From contig NZ_JANUXV010000003.1 in the NCBI RefSeq assembly GCF_024814355.1, positions 1-64,000 on the forward strand: 64,000 nt of DNA, given 5' to 3'. Source of the DNA: Gleimia sp. 6138-11-ORH1. GTDB taxonomy: Bacteria > Actinomycetota > Actinomycetes > Actinomycetales > Actinomycetaceae. Positions 54,854 through 63,639 of the stretch are shown piece after piece (position 1 is the first letter of the stretch; the number at the start of each line of letters is the position of its first letter). The notes beneath the pieces were generated by a model, which saw only the letters and a list, made by a program, of their open reading frames with translations, did no database searches and had not been told where the DNA came from. The translations under genes were made by a program, and so were the position numbers.

Positions 54854-55321
54854 GTGGCAGTTCGTATTCGACTAAAGCGCATGGGCAAAATCCATGCACC
54901 TTTCTACCGTGTTGTAGTTGTTGACCAGCGTAAGAAGCGTGACGGTCGCGTTATTGAAGAAATTGGTATTTACGATCCAACTCGTACCCCATCTGTCATC
55001 GAAATTAAGGGTGAACGGGCACAGTACTGGTTGGGTGTGGGCGCACAGCCATCCGATCAGGTTCTGAACCTACTGAAGCTGACCGGTGACTGGGCAGCAC
55101 ATAAGGGTGTTAAGAACCCTGTTTCTCGCGTTAAGTACGCTTCTGCTGACGCTGAAGCAGCTGCTAAGGCAATCAAGGCTGCAGAAGAAGAAGCTATTAA
55201 GCGTAAGGCTGACCTGGCTGAAGCAAAGGCTAAGGAAGAAGCAGAAAAGGCAGCTGCAGCTGCTGCTGAAGAAGCATCCGCTGAAGAAGTAGCTGAAGAA
55301 GCTGCAACTGAGGAAGCCTGA
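54854..55321 (+). CDS. rpsP: 30S ribosomal protein S16
   Basis: A 155-aa S16. The core (residues 1-85) is standard: [37 protein letters not shown]. The remaining 70 residues are an Ala/Glu/Lys-rich, probably helical tail, a known feature of actinobacterial S16. GTG 54854 is preferred because it gives the family N-terminus and lies 11 bp after GAGGAG; GTG 54842 would overlap that site. It leads the rpsP-khpA-rimM-trmD group. Confidence 0.94.
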   Translation: MAVRIRLKRMGKIHAPFYRVVVVDQRKKRDGRVIEEIGIYDPTRTPSVIEIKGERAQYWLGVGAQPSDQVLNLLKLTGDWAAHKGVKNPVSRVKYASADAEAAAKAIKAAEEEAIKRKADLAEAKAKEEAEKAAAAAAEEASAEEVAEEAATEEA

Positions 55322-55323
55322 GC

Positions 55324-55563
55324 ATGTTAGCTGACGCACTTGAGCATTTGGTAAGCGGGATTGTTGATAATCCTGAGGATGTTGAAGTTACCTCGCGTTC
55401 TATGCGCCGAGGCCAGCTTTTAGAAGTCCGCGTAAACCCAGATGACTTGGGACGTGTAATTGGCCGTAACGGTCGGACCGCACGTGCTTTGCGCTCAGTG
55501 ATTTCTGCGCTTTCAACCAGAGGACCTGTTCGCGTAGACGTAATCGATACCGATCGGGACTAA
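55324..55563 (+). CDS. khpA: KH-domain RNA-binding protein KhpA
   Basis: A 79-aa single KH domain protein. The GxxG loop is GRNG in VIGRNGRTARALR, and the N-terminus LADALEHLVSGIVDNPEDV is typical. It binds RNA, often with KhpB. It lies 2 bp after rpsP, as in most actinobacteria and firmicutes. Confidence 0.94.
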   Translation: MLADALEHLVSGIVDNPEDVEVTSRSMRRGQLLEVRVNPDDLGRVIGRNGRTARALRSVISALSTRGPVRVDVIDTDRD

Positions 55564-55570
55564 TCCTTTC

Positions 55571-55613
55571 TAGTTTAGGGCGGTGTGAACAAGCTTCACA
55601 CCGCCCTAAACTA
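55571..55613 (+). terminator. Strong hairpin after khpA
   Basis: A perfect 19-bp inverted repeat (55571-55589 with 55595-55613, TAGTTTAGGGCGGTGTGAA) with a 5-nt loop, 8 bp from the stop. A U run is lacking, but the stem alone is very stable. Confidence 0.85.
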
Positions 55614-55673
55614 TACTAGAAACTAAATATAGTACTCAGTTTCAGTAGGAAACTAACTACAGTATTTACCTGC

Positions 55674-56234
55674 ATGGGTAAACCGGCCAGTAAAGGAATT
55701 AAATTGGATTTAACAGTAGCGGAAGTAGGCGCAGCCCATGCTCTCAAAGGTGAAGTACTTTTAAACCTACACACGGATATTCCTGAAGAACGGATTTATC
55801 CTACCGCCCAGTTCCGCACTATTCCCACTGCCGCCGGCCCTTTAACCGTAGAAACGGTGCGGGTTCACAAGGGGCGTTTAGCAGTCCGTTTTAGTGGACA
55901 CTCAGACCGTAATGCGGCTGAAGCTTTACGTGGGGTGAAACTGGTAATTGACGCTGACGAAGTAGAGTTAGAAGAAGACGCTTGGTACGCTCACGAGCTG
56001 ATTGGTTTTACAGCAAAACACGTAGACGGTACTAACTTAGGGGAAGTCACTGACCTGATTTTAGGGGACGCACAGGACCTGTTAGAAGTTAGTTATGCGG
56101 GTCGTAAAGTACTGGTCCCATTCGTTGAAGAACTGGTTCCAGAAATTGATGAAGAAGCCGAAGTGGTGCTACTTGATCCGCCGGGTGGATTATTTGATGA
56201 AAACTTTGATTCCTCCGCTGAAAATTCGCAGTAG
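55674..56234 (+). CDS. rimM: Ribosome maturation factor RimM
   Basis: A 186-aa 16S rRNA-processing factor. The N-terminal RimM barrel begins LTVAEVGAAHALKGEVLLNL. The C-terminal PRC-barrel part has WYAHELIGFTAKHVDG, DLLEVSYAGRKVLVPFVEEL and VVLLDPPGGLFD. A possible -10 (TACAGT, 55658-55663) is near ATG 55674, so it may be leaderless after the hairpin that ends rpsP-khpA. trmD follows 8 bp after the stop. Confidence 0.93.
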   Translation: MGKPASKGIKLDLTVAEVGAAHALKGEVLLNLHTDIPEERIYPTAQFRTIPTAAGPLTVETVRVHKGRLAVRFSGHSDRNAAEALRGVKLVIDADEVELEEDAWYAHELIGFTAKHVDGTNLGEVTDLILGDAQDLLEVSYAGRKVLVPFVEELVPEIDEEAEVVLLDPPGGLFDENFDSSAENSQ

Positions 56235-56242
56235 GTTTACCA

Positions 56243-57403
56243 ATGCGTTTTGATTTCATCTCAATTTTCCCCCAGTATTTCAACGCTTTAGACCTTTCTC
56301 TAATGGGAAAGGCAGTTCAAAAGGGGCAGATTTCCATTAAGGTCCATGACCTGCGAGATTGGACTGAAGATAAACACCGCACGGTAGATGACGCGCCTTA
56401 TGGTGGCGGTGCTGGTATGGTTATGCGCGCCGATATTTGGGGCAGAGCTTTAGATCAGGTAGTTTCTGCTTTTGGTAGGCGCGTGCTGGCGGTCCCCACT
56501 CCCAGTGGGATTCCTTTAACTCAGGAAATCGCGCGGAGTCTTGTTAGCGCCGATCAGATTGTTTTTGCCTGTGGCCGCTATGAAGGAATCGACTATCGGG
56601 TGGTGGAACACTACCGGGAAGATACTGACGTAGAAGTTTTAGAATACTCTATCGGCGACTATGTGCTTAACGGCGGGGAAGTGGCTGCTTTGGTGCTAGT
56701 TGAAGCGGTAGCGCGCCTGCTAGATGGCTTTATGTCTAATCCCGAGTCCTTAGTTGAGGAATCATTTGAAAATAACCTGTTGGAATACCCCGCTTATACG
56801 CGCCCGCTTGCGTGGCAGGGGAGGGAAGTACCGCAGGTGTTGCGCGGTGGAAACCACGCAGAAATCGAGCAGTGGCGCCGGGAAATTTCTTTAATGCGTA
56901 CCGCCACGCGCCGCCCTGATTTAGTACAGGCTTTAGACCCGGCCTCTTTAAGTGAACGCGACTTGGCAACTTTGGCTTTCTACGGTTGGATACATAACGC
57001 CGAGGGCGGCTGGCATAAAGTCAATTTCACGGTGACTGCGCAAAGCGTGTGGGCAGCTGACCACAGTGGTAAGTTTTTAGGATCTCTTTCTTGGGTGGAA
57101 GGGGAAAAAAGTCACTTACCACAGCGTTTGCGGACACAGAATCAAGTAGTGGTAAAAGACTGGGATGCGCCGGGAAATATGGCGTTAAAAGTTGCTTTAT
57201 TGCGTCATTTTGTTACTGCCCACAGTGAACTTTCCGCACAGGGATTAGATGGTATCCCGAGGCAACTCGTAGCGTTGGTGGAGTCTGAAGCAAAACCCCT
57301 GATTAACGCAGCCCGAGCGTTAGGATTTGCGAAGCGAGGAAGGATCTCCTTGCAGAATGCGCAGGGGCGTCACTTTGTGCAAGTGTTAGTCTATGCAAAA
57401 TAG
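56243..57403 (+). CDS. trmD: tRNA (guanine37-N1)-methyltransferase TrmD with C-terminal extension
   Basis: A 386-aa protein. Residues 1-240 are a full SPOUT methyltransferase that makes m1G37 in tRNA: GGGAGMVMR, FACGRYEGIDYRVVEHY and the knot motif YSIGDYVLNGGEVAALVL. TrmD usually ends near residue 245. Here about 140 residues follow, including FLGSLSWVEGEK and PLINAARALGFAKRGRI, whose pattern recalls the end of GNAT acetyltransferase folds. A joined acetyltransferase-like domain is an inference. The reading frame is continuous with no stop or start in between. Confidence 0.92.
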   Translation: MRFDFISIFPQYFNALDLSLMGKAVQKGQISIKVHDLRDWTEDKHRTVDDAPYGGGAGMVMRADIWGRALDQVVSAFGRRVLAVPTPSGIPLTQEIARSLVSADQIVFACGRYEGIDYRVVEHYREDTDVEVLEYSIGDYVLNGGEVAALVLVEAVARLLDGFMSNPESLVEESFENNLLEYPAYTRPLAWQGREVPQVLRGGNHAEIEQWRREISLMRTATRRPDLVQALDPASLSERDLATLAFYGWIHNAEGGWHKVNFTVTAQSVWAADHSGKFLGSLSWVEGEKSHLPQRLRTQNQVVVKDWDAPGNMALKVALLRHFVTAHSELSAQGLDGIPRQLVALVESEAKPLINAARALGFAKRGRISLQNAQGRHFVQVLVYAK

Positions 57404-57568
57404 TGGGGGCTACATAGCGTAGGATGCCACGGAAATACCTTTTTTGCAGTGTGGTGTTCTGTCAAAGGATAACGGTATTGAGCTTATTCAATGGGGATGC
57501 GTAGATTATCCTATGGTTGAAAGACAGGGGGACGAACGTGTGCCAGTTGTAGTGATGCTGGCATAATG

Positions 57569-57874
57569 TTACGCCCCGGGAATATCCAGGTCGGATTTAG
57601 CGATTTCTTCGATATTGACGTCTTTAAAAGATAGTACGTGAACGGTTTTAACGAAGCGGGCTGGACGGTAAATATCCCAGACCCAGGCGTCACTCATGCG
57701 CAGTTCAAAGAACACGTCATTTCCAACTGGCTTAACCTGCACATCAACTTGGTTACATAAGTAGAAGCGTCGTTCGGTTTCCACTACGTAGGTGAACAGA
57801 TGCATTACGTCGCGGTATTCTTTGAAAAGGTCCAACTCTAGGTTGTTTTCGTAACCTTCAATATCCTGGCTCAT
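57569..57874 (-). CDS. DUF2469 protein
   Basis: A 101-aa actinobacterial protein of the DUF2469 family, normally encoded next to rnhB. Typical segments are DLEKYE-like DIEGYENNLELDLFKEYRD and RRFYLCNQVDVQ. The function is unknown. It lies 30 bp downstream of rnhB on the minus strand, as the last gene of the inverted block. Confidence 0.9.
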   Translation of the reverse strand: MSQDIEGYENNLELDLFKEYRDVMHLFTYVVETERRFYLCNQVDVQVKPVGNDVFFELRMSDAWVWDIYRPARFVKTVHVLSFKDVNIEEIAKSDLDIPGA

Positions 57875-57904
57875 CTGTGTCCTCTCAATCTAATCCTATT
57901 GCTA

Positions 57905-58579
57905 TTAAACCAGTTTCCAACTGGTTCTGTGTAGTGAGCTGGGCCCAAGTGCGGCAATTGCTTTCTTATGCGCGGCCGAACCGTATCCTTTGTTGCGCGC
58001 CCACCCATAGCCGGGGTCAGTAACCGTTTCCATGTACTCATCGCGGGCAACTTTCGCTATCACTGAAGCGGCGGCGACTACCGTACACTGTGCGTCGGCT
58101 TTTACTTTCATAATTACTTGCGGAGCGCCTACTGCGTCGAAACGCGCCACCAGCGGGTCAGTTGCAAAACTGAGTAAGTCCTGTGGGGGAGTCAGCCAGT
58201 CGTGGGAGCCGTCTAAAAGCACCACGTTGGCAACGTATCCGGCAGCTTTTATTTTCTCGAGGGCGCTAATCCCCGCTATCCGCATGGCGGTAACTATTCC
58301 CTCTGAATCAACTACCGTATTGTCACTAAAACAAACTGCGGAGGCTAACGCCCAGTCCGCGGCAAGTTTCACATAGGTGTTTCTTTGTTTAACGTTTAAT
58401 GCTTTAGAGTCAGTTAGGCCAGCTGGTGGTTCACTAAAGGAAGCTACGGCGGCACCTACTCCAACCGGGCCTGCTAAAGCACCTCTGCCGACTTCATCCA
58501 TGCCGATGACAATACCGTATTTTGCAGAAAGTTCCCGCTCATAGCTGGGACTGGTTTGGAATTTTACGCTTCCAGTCAT
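57905..58579 (-). CDS. rnhB: Ribonuclease HII
   Basis: A 224-aa enzyme that removes ribonucleotides from DNA and RNA primers. The catalytic carboxylates are in GMDEVGRGALAGPV (Asp28, Glu29), and LLDGSHDW and CTVVAAASVIAKVARD complete the site. It overlaps or abuts lepB (1 bp apart) on the minus strand, consistent with the rplS-lepB-rnhB operon. Confidence 0.95.
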   Translation of the reverse strand: MTGSVKFQTSPSYERELSAKYGIVIGMDEVGRGALAGPVGVGAAVASFSEPPAGLTDSKALNVKQRNTYVKLAADWALASAVCFSDNTVVDSEGIVTAMRIAGISALEKIKAAGYVANVVLLDGSHDWLTPPQDLLSFATDPLVARFDAVGAPQVIMKVKADAQCTVVAAASVIAKVARDEYMETVTDPGYGWARNKGYGSAAHKKAIAALGPSSLHRTSWKLV

Positions 58580-58580
58580 A

Positions 58581-59531
58581 TCAGTTAGATTTCACCGGCT
58601 GGTTGGGAACTTCATTAAATGGTTCGTGGTTAGTGGGGTTTTTCCAGCTGGTGTGTGGCCAGATCACCACCACTACTTTGCCAACTACGTCTTCAATATT
58701 AACCATCCCGTTATTCACGTTTCGGTGTGCGCGTGAATCGGCGGAGTTATTGCGGTTATCTCCCATTACCCAGAGTTTTCCCTCTGGTATAGTCACTTCA
58801 AAAGGAATGAGGGAGTTGTCAGAACCACTTGCCAAATAGGGTTCGGTGATGGGTTTATCGTTGATGACTAGCTGGTCTAGGCTGTTGCAGCAGACCACTT
58901 TATCACCTGGCACTCCGATTACTCTTTTTACTAAAAACTGTTCAGAAGAGGCGGGGCGAAGTCCTAAAAATTCGAGTGGTTTAATAATCCAGTTTAGTTT
59001 ACTGTCATTTTCTGCAGCGGGGGGAAGCCACTGTTGCGTATCGTTGAAAACGATTACGTCACCGCGTTTAATCTCAAAAAAACGTGGGGTGAGTCTAGAA
59101 ACTGCAACTGAATCGCCCACTTCTAAAGTTGGGCTCATAGAACCGGAAGGGATCCAGAACGCTTGGAAAAGAAAAGCGCGGATTAAAGCAGAAATAGTTA
59201 CCGCCAGTACAATCACAATCGTATATTCGCGAATGAATGAACCTACTTTACGGAGTTTGCTTTGCGGTTCAGCGGTAGTTTCGCTTTCTGTAGGGTCGGT
59301 CGTTTTACCCTGATTTTGTTGCGCTCGCAGTTCAACGCGACTGGGAAAAGGTCGGGTACTGGAACTGGTGGCAGTGCTTTCTACTTTTTCGAGTTTACTT
59401 CCAAAGCTGGATTCAGTTTTAGCTGATTCAGCGGGATGAGTATTGGGCATGGCATGCAGGGGACGGTGAGCTCTGCGCTGAGCGCGGGTACCTTCGTAAG
59501 GAAGATTTTTTTTCGATTGGGTTTCGCTCAT
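58581..59531 (-). CDS. lepB: Signal peptidase I
   Basis: A 316-aa membrane serine protease that removes signal peptides. There is a cytoplasmic N-terminus of about 100 residues, longer than usual and low in complexity, then one helix (102-122). The nucleophile is Ser131 in SGSMSPTLEVGD, the general-base Lys is in VKRVIGVPGDKV and box E is MGDNRNNSADSR. A hairpin separates it from rplS upstream. Confidence 0.95.
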   Translation of the reverse strand: MSETQSKKNLPYEGTRAQRRAHRPLHAMPNTHPAESAKTESSFGSKLEKVESTATSSSTRPFPSRVELRAQQNQGKTTDPTESETTAEPQSKLRKVGSFIREYTIVIVLAVTISALIRAFLFQAFWIPSGSMSPTLEVGDSVAVSRLTPRFFEIKRGDVIVFNDTQQWLPPAAENDSKLNWIIKPLEFLGLRPASSEQFLVKRVIGVPGDKVVCCNSLDQLVINDKPITEPYLASGSDNSLIPFEVTIPEGKLWVMGDNRNNSADSRAHRNVNNGMVNIEDVVGKVVVVIWPHTSWKNPTNHEPFNEVPNQPVKSN

Positions 59532-59574
59532 AGTTTGTCCTTGGAAATGAAAAGTGGGGAAAGCACTACTATGA

Positions 59575-59606
59575 TTTTAGCCCCGGTGAAACCACCGGGG
59601 CTAAAA
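59575..59606 (-). terminator. Hairpin between rplS and lepB
   Basis: TTTTAGCCCCGGTG / CACCGGGGCTAAAA (59575-59588 with 59593-59606), a perfect 14-bp stem with a 4-nt loop and T on the minus-strand exit. It probably ends much of the rplS transcript. Confidence 0.85.
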
Positions 59607-59614
59607 ACTTAGGC

Positions 59615-59962
59615 TTAGTTTTCGCGTAGCTCGCGAACCTTAGCTGCCTTACCGTGACGATCACGCAGGTAGTAAAGCTTCGCACGACGTACGCGACCGC
59701 GGGTTACAACCTCGATCTTCTCTACGGTTGGGGTGTGTACTGGGAAAGTACGTTCTACGCCCACACCGAAAGATACTTTACGAACTGTGTAAGTTTCACG
59801 AACACCTTCGCCGTGACGGCGAATAACGATGCCCTGGAACACCTGGATACGAGAACGGTTACCTTCGGTAACACGTACGTGTACCTTTACGGTGTCGCCA
59901 GCACGGAACAATGGAATATCATCGCGCAATGAAGGTGCGTCAACAATATCTAATTTCTGCAT
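59615..59962 (-). CDS. rplS: 50S ribosomal protein L19
   Basis: A 115-aa L19 with the conserved [20 protein letters not shown] and [20 protein letters not shown] regions and the [11 protein letters not shown] end. GAGGAGATAAC precedes the minus-strand ATG. In most actinobacteria rplS follows trmD on the same strand; here it is reversed. Confidence 0.96.
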   Translation of the reverse strand: MQKLDIVDAPSLRDDIPLFRAGDTVKVHVRVTEGNRSRIQVFQGIVIRRHGEGVRETYTVRKVSFGVGVERTFPVHTPTVEKIEVVTRGRVRRAKLYYLRDRHGKAAKVRELREN

Positions 59963-60357
59963 GTTATCTCCTCAACAGCCATGCCGCAGGTCACCACTGT
60001 TGGATTGGGTGAACTAAGTTCACCGACATTCTGAGTTGAAAAGCAGTTCTTGCGGCCCCCCGCGGCAGGTAACGCAACTGTTCTCAACTGCTTTAGTTTG
60101 CCATATTTGACCAGATTTTTCGAGTGTTTTATCTCAATGTGGGTAAGCACACGCAGTGATTCTAAAGGCTTACTCCAGAAGTAGCGGATCTGCTGCAGGT
60201 AGCAGATTAAGAATGTCCCCAAGAACGCGCGACAAAAGGTTTTCCACAGTGTTTTAGGCAGGTGGAGGTAAGGGGAAAAGAGTTTAGGCAAAGTAAAAAT
60301 CAAGAACTCAGTTAATAACTGACAGAAAGTGCCGGGCACACTACAGGAGCAAAGAAA
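59963..60357. other. Divergent region between rplS and yraN
   Basis: No gene. It must hold the rplS promoter and leader (minus) and the yraN promoter (plus). A small hairpin, GGTGAAC / GTTCACC (60008-60014 with 60018-60024), lies in the rplS leader. It is the right-hand junction of the inverted block. Confidence 0.5.
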
Positions 60358-60711
60358 ATGACCCACCACAAACAGTTAATTGGCAAAACTGGAGAAAGAT
60401 TAGCCGCCCAATACCTGGAAACATTGGGTTGGAAAATACTAGCGCAAAATGTAACTTACCGCGGAGCAGAACTGGACATAATCGCCTTAGAAGATGACGT
60501 AGTCGTATTCGTAGAAGTCAGAACTCGCACCACAGACACTAAAGGCAGTGCCCTTGAGAGTATTACACCTGCAAAACTAGCTTCACTTCGTAAAGGAATA
60601 GTGCAGTGGCTAATAGGGCAGGAAACCTATCATAAAGCCAGGTTAGATGCGGTAACTGTTAAGCTCTGCAACGGGCAGGCAGAACTGACCCTACATCGAA
60701 ATATCGGGTGA
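60358..60711 (+). CDS. YraN/UPF0102 family nuclease-fold protein
   Basis: A 117-aa protein with a restriction-endonuclease-like fold. Motifs are GERLAAQYLETLGWKILAQN, GAELDIIALEDD and VVFVEVRTRT, where the last position of the ExK-type motif is Arg. The role is unknown. CAGGAGC precedes ATG 60358. It leads the conserved yraN-comM-dprA unit; comM starts 3 bp after it. Confidence 0.9.
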   Translation: MTHHKQLIGKTGERLAAQYLETLGWKILAQNVTYRGAELDIIALEDDVVVFVEVRTRTTDTKGSALESITPAKLASLRKGIVQWLIGQETYHKARLDAVTVKLCNGQAELTLHRNIG

Positions 60712-60714
60712 AAA

Positions 60715-62262
60715 ATGCGCACTAAAATAGTTCGCACCTACGCGATAGCCATTGTTGGTCTAACTGGGAATCTAATAGATGTAGAAACCCACATTGCCCC
60801 CGGGCTAGTGGCTTTTAATCTGGTTGGACTGCCCGATACCGGAGTAAAAGAAAGTAAAGACAGGGTGCGAGCTGCCTTACAAACCTGCGGCTTTAAATGG
60901 ATAGAACACCGCGTCACCGTGAACCTATCTCCGGCAAACGTTCCCAAGATGGGATCAGGATTCGACTTAGCAATTGCAATCGGACTTTTAGGTGCTCAAG
61001 GCTACCTAAAAGAAACCAAACTAAGAGAGACAATATTCTTAGCAGAACTAGGCTTAGACGGCACTCTCCAACCCATCCGTGGGATTCTTCCCGCTGTCCT
61101 GACCGCCCGTCAATACGGATTTAGAACCGTGGTAGTGCCTTGCGCTCAAGCAAAGGAAGCCAGCTTGGTCCCCGGCATTGAAATCATAGGGTTAGCAAAC
61201 TTAGCTGAGGTGATAACCCAGTTTGGGGGGAAAGTAGAAGCAAATACCGGTAATTTTCGCCCTCGGGAAAAACTGGTGGAAAACTATTGTGAAACAACTC
61301 AGCCGGACCTGGCAGAAGTAAAGGGACAGAACTTTGCAGTACAAGCCCTGGTCACCGCAGCTGCCGGCGGACACCACCTACTTTTAGTAGGAGAGCCAGG
61401 GGCAGGCAAAACTATGTTGGCGCAACGCCTGCCCGGGATTCTTCCTAAACTAACCGGCGAAGCTGCTTTAGAAGTAACCGCCATTCAATCAGTAGCTGGT
61501 AGAAAACAGGTAGCCAATGGACTAATTGAAATTCCCCCGATTGAGGCTCCACACCACAGCGCTTCGATGGTAGCGATGGTAGGGGGAGGCACCGGACTTC
61601 CCAGCCCCGGCGCTATTTCACTAGCCCATCAAGGAGTCCTTTTCTTAGATGAAGCCACCGAGTTCACCCCCAAAGTATTAGATGCGCTTAGGCAACCTTT
61701 AGAGACGGGAAATATCACCATCTCCCGAGCGAAAGCGCAAGTGACTTTTCCCGCGCGTTTTCAACTAATCTTGGCAACTAATCCCTGCCCTTGCGGATAT
61801 GCAATCTCACGAACAAAAACCTGTAGTTGTACCCCCACGCAGAAACGAAAATACTTGGGTAGACTATCGGGGCCACTTTTAGACCGGATAGATATGCAGA
61901 TCCCCCTGATAACCCCCACCGTAACAGCTTTAGAAATACCCCCGCTGTTCACTACCGAAACCGCGTTAGAAGCAGTTGAAATGGCCAGAGAAAAAGCCCG
62001 GCAACGCTGGTATCGAAACTATGGGATAAAAACGAACTCGCAAATTACCACTCAGCTTATTCGCAGTGAAGCTATGGGGATAAGTGAGCTGGTCAACCAG
62101 CAGATCCAAAAAGCCCTTAGCCGAGCCACCTTGAGCTTAAGGGGAATAGACAGAGTTCTTAAAGTAGCCCGCACTATAGCCGATTTAAGAGATAGTGAAA
62201 CGATTGAAATAAATGATTTTGGGCAGGCCATGCAATATCGAAATGGGTTAAAAAATGTATAA
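60715..62262 (+). CDS. comM: ComM/YifB Mg-chelatase-like AAA ATPase
   Basis: A 515-aa hexameric AAA+ protein with an N-terminal Lon-protease-like fold domain (VGLPDTGVKESKDRVRAAL), Walker A GEPGAGKTMLAQRLPG, Walker B GVLFLDEATEF and a C-terminal Mg-chelatase region with cysteines (CPCGY, TCSCT). In Vibrio, ComM aids branch migration during natural transformation. It overlaps dprA by 8 bp. The same order is found in actinobacteria not known to be competent, so it does not prove competence. Confidence 0.93.
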   Translation: MRTKIVRTYAIAIVGLTGNLIDVETHIAPGLVAFNLVGLPDTGVKESKDRVRAALQTCGFKWIEHRVTVNLSPANVPKMGSGFDLAIAIGLLGAQGYLKETKLRETIFLAELGLDGTLQPIRGILPAVLTARQYGFRTVVVPCAQAKEASLVPGIEIIGLANLAEVITQFGGKVEANTGNFRPREKLVENYCETTQPDLAEVKGQNFAVQALVTAAAGGHHLLLVGEPGAGKTMLAQRLPGILPKLTGEAALEVTAIQSVAGRKQVANGLIEIPPIEAPHHSASMVAMVGGGTGLPSPGAISLAHQGVLFLDEATEFTPKVLDALRQPLETGNITISRAKAQVTFPARFQLILATNPCPCGYAISRTKTCSCTPTQKRKYLGRLSGPLLDRIDMQIPLITPTVTALEIPPLFTTETALEAVEMAREKARQRWYRNYGIKTNSQITTQLIRSEAMGISELVNQQIQKALSRATLSLRGIDRVLKVARTIADLRDSETIEINDFGQAMQYRNGLKNV

Positions 62263-63451
62263 ACCAAACTTGAACTCACCCCTTGAAGTAGCCTGTATGT
62301 GGTCTAACCTACTGGAACCAGGTGATACCGCCGGGGGAGTTCTCATCAGCGAAATGGGAGCTACTGCCGCCTTAGCCTGGTTACTTTCCGGGGCAAACCC
62401 AACCGACTTACCAAAACAGATCCGCAGGTTAGAAAATGGGAAAGTAATTCCCTGGGCAAAAGTTGTTGCCCGTTGGCTACCGCGAGTGCCACAAGCAAAC
62501 GTTAGGCAGCAGCTTGACCTATTAGAACGCCAAGGAGGGGAACTTTGGTATCCGGAACATCCACGCTGGCCTAAACAATTAGCTGATTTAGGAATTGGCG
62601 CGCCGGTAGCTCTTTGGGTAAAAGGTAATCTCCAGGCTACACCCCCTAAAGCACATATCGCCTTAGTGGGGGCGCGCGCAGCCAGTGGGGAAGGGGAGCA
62701 AATCTCCCAAGAATTTGCCTATGAGCTGGTCCAAGCCGGTTATAGTGTGATCTCTGGAGGAGCATTTGGTATAGATGCTGCCGCTCACCGCGGGGCAATC
62801 CAAGCTACCAAACAACCGCGGGTAAATAATGAATCCCAAGCCACCATTGCCTTTATGGCTGGGGGAATTAATCAACTTTATCCAGTGTCGCAGTTGGATT
62901 TATTTGACGCGATTACAGAATGTGGGTTGATAATTTCCGAAGTACCTCCCACCTGGCGTCCCGCAAAATGGCGTTTTTTAGCACGCAATCGACTAATTGC
63001 TGCCTTTTCTCAAGCAACTGTGGTGATAGAAGCCGGCTGGCGTTCAGGAGCTTTAGCAACTGCGCATCGAGGATTAGAGTTGGGGCGCCCCGTGGCAGCG
63101 GTGCCCGGCTCGATCTATTCGCAAATGTCAAAAGGATGTCATCGGCTGATTAGAGAAGCAGGTGCCAGTTTAGTAACTAGCGTTCCAGATATAAGAGAGC
63201 TAGTTGATCCCCTCAGTGAATCTTTCCGGCGGGAAGTTGCAACAGAGCCAAATTTGGCTGATGAAACAGAGTTTCCTTCGATTTTGGCGCAAAGAGTTTG
63301 GCAGGCACTTCCAAAATATGGGCGGGCGCAGGTTAGCTCGGTGGCTGTTTCAGCAGGTTTAAGTGTCAGTGAAGTAAATGGGGCATTAGCGGAATTATTG
63401 GTTGTTGGAAAGGCGCAGGTTTTTGCCGATGAATGTTGGCGGGTGAACTGA
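62255..63451 (+). CDS. dprA: DNA-processing protein DprA
   Basis: A 398-aa RecA loader for incoming single-stranded DNA. The Rossmann-like core has VGARAASGEGEQIS, SGGAFGIDAAAHRGA, MAGGINQLYP and RNRLIAAFSQATVVIEAG. The C-terminal winged helix (about 335-398) includes VAVSAGLSVSEVNGALAELL. ATG 62255 overlaps comM; ATG 62297 (MWSNLLEPGD) is an alternative start. Together with comM it suggests at least partial transformation machinery. Confidence 0.94.
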   Translation: MYKPNLNSPLEVACMWSNLLEPGDTAGGVLISEMGATAALAWLLSGANPTDLPKQIRRLENGKVIPWAKVVARWLPRVPQANVRQQLDLLERQGGELWYPEHPRWPKQLADLGIGAPVALWVKGNLQATPPKAHIALVGARAASGEGEQISQEFAYELVQAGYSVISGGAFGIDAAAHRGAIQATKQPRVNNESQATIAFMAGGINQLYPVSQLDLFDAITECGLIISEVPPTWRPAKWRFLARNRLIAAFSQATVVIEAGWRSGALATAHRGLELGRPVAAVPGSIYSQMSKGCHRLIREAGASLVTSVPDIRELVDPLSESFRREVATEPNLADETEFPSILAQRVWQALPKYGRAQVSSVAVSAGLSVSEVNGALAELLVVGKAQVFADECWRVN

Positions 63452-63556
63452 AAATAGGGGTAAAAAGTTAGGGAGATGAACTTGAAAACAATCCATATGT
63501 GATTTAGAAAATAGATTATAGAGACACGGTGTCAGAATGGTATGCTAGTGGGTGAA

Positions 63557-63575
63557 TAAGGTAAGCCTAAGCTTT
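63557..63575 (+). promoter_or_regulatory. DtxR/IdeR-like iron box
   Basis: TAAGGTAAGCCTAAGCTTT matches the IdeR consensus TWAGGTWAGSCTWACCTWA at 17 of 19 positions. It lies 65 bp before the ABC exporter ATG, just after a possible -10 (TATGCT, 63541-63546). It suggests repression by Fe(II)-bound DtxR/IdeR. Confidence 0.6.
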
Positions 63576-63639
63576 CCTAAATACGTTTCGTTTAACGCCC
63601 TCGGAAAATCCGAAGAAAAGCGAAAATAGGACCCAAAGA

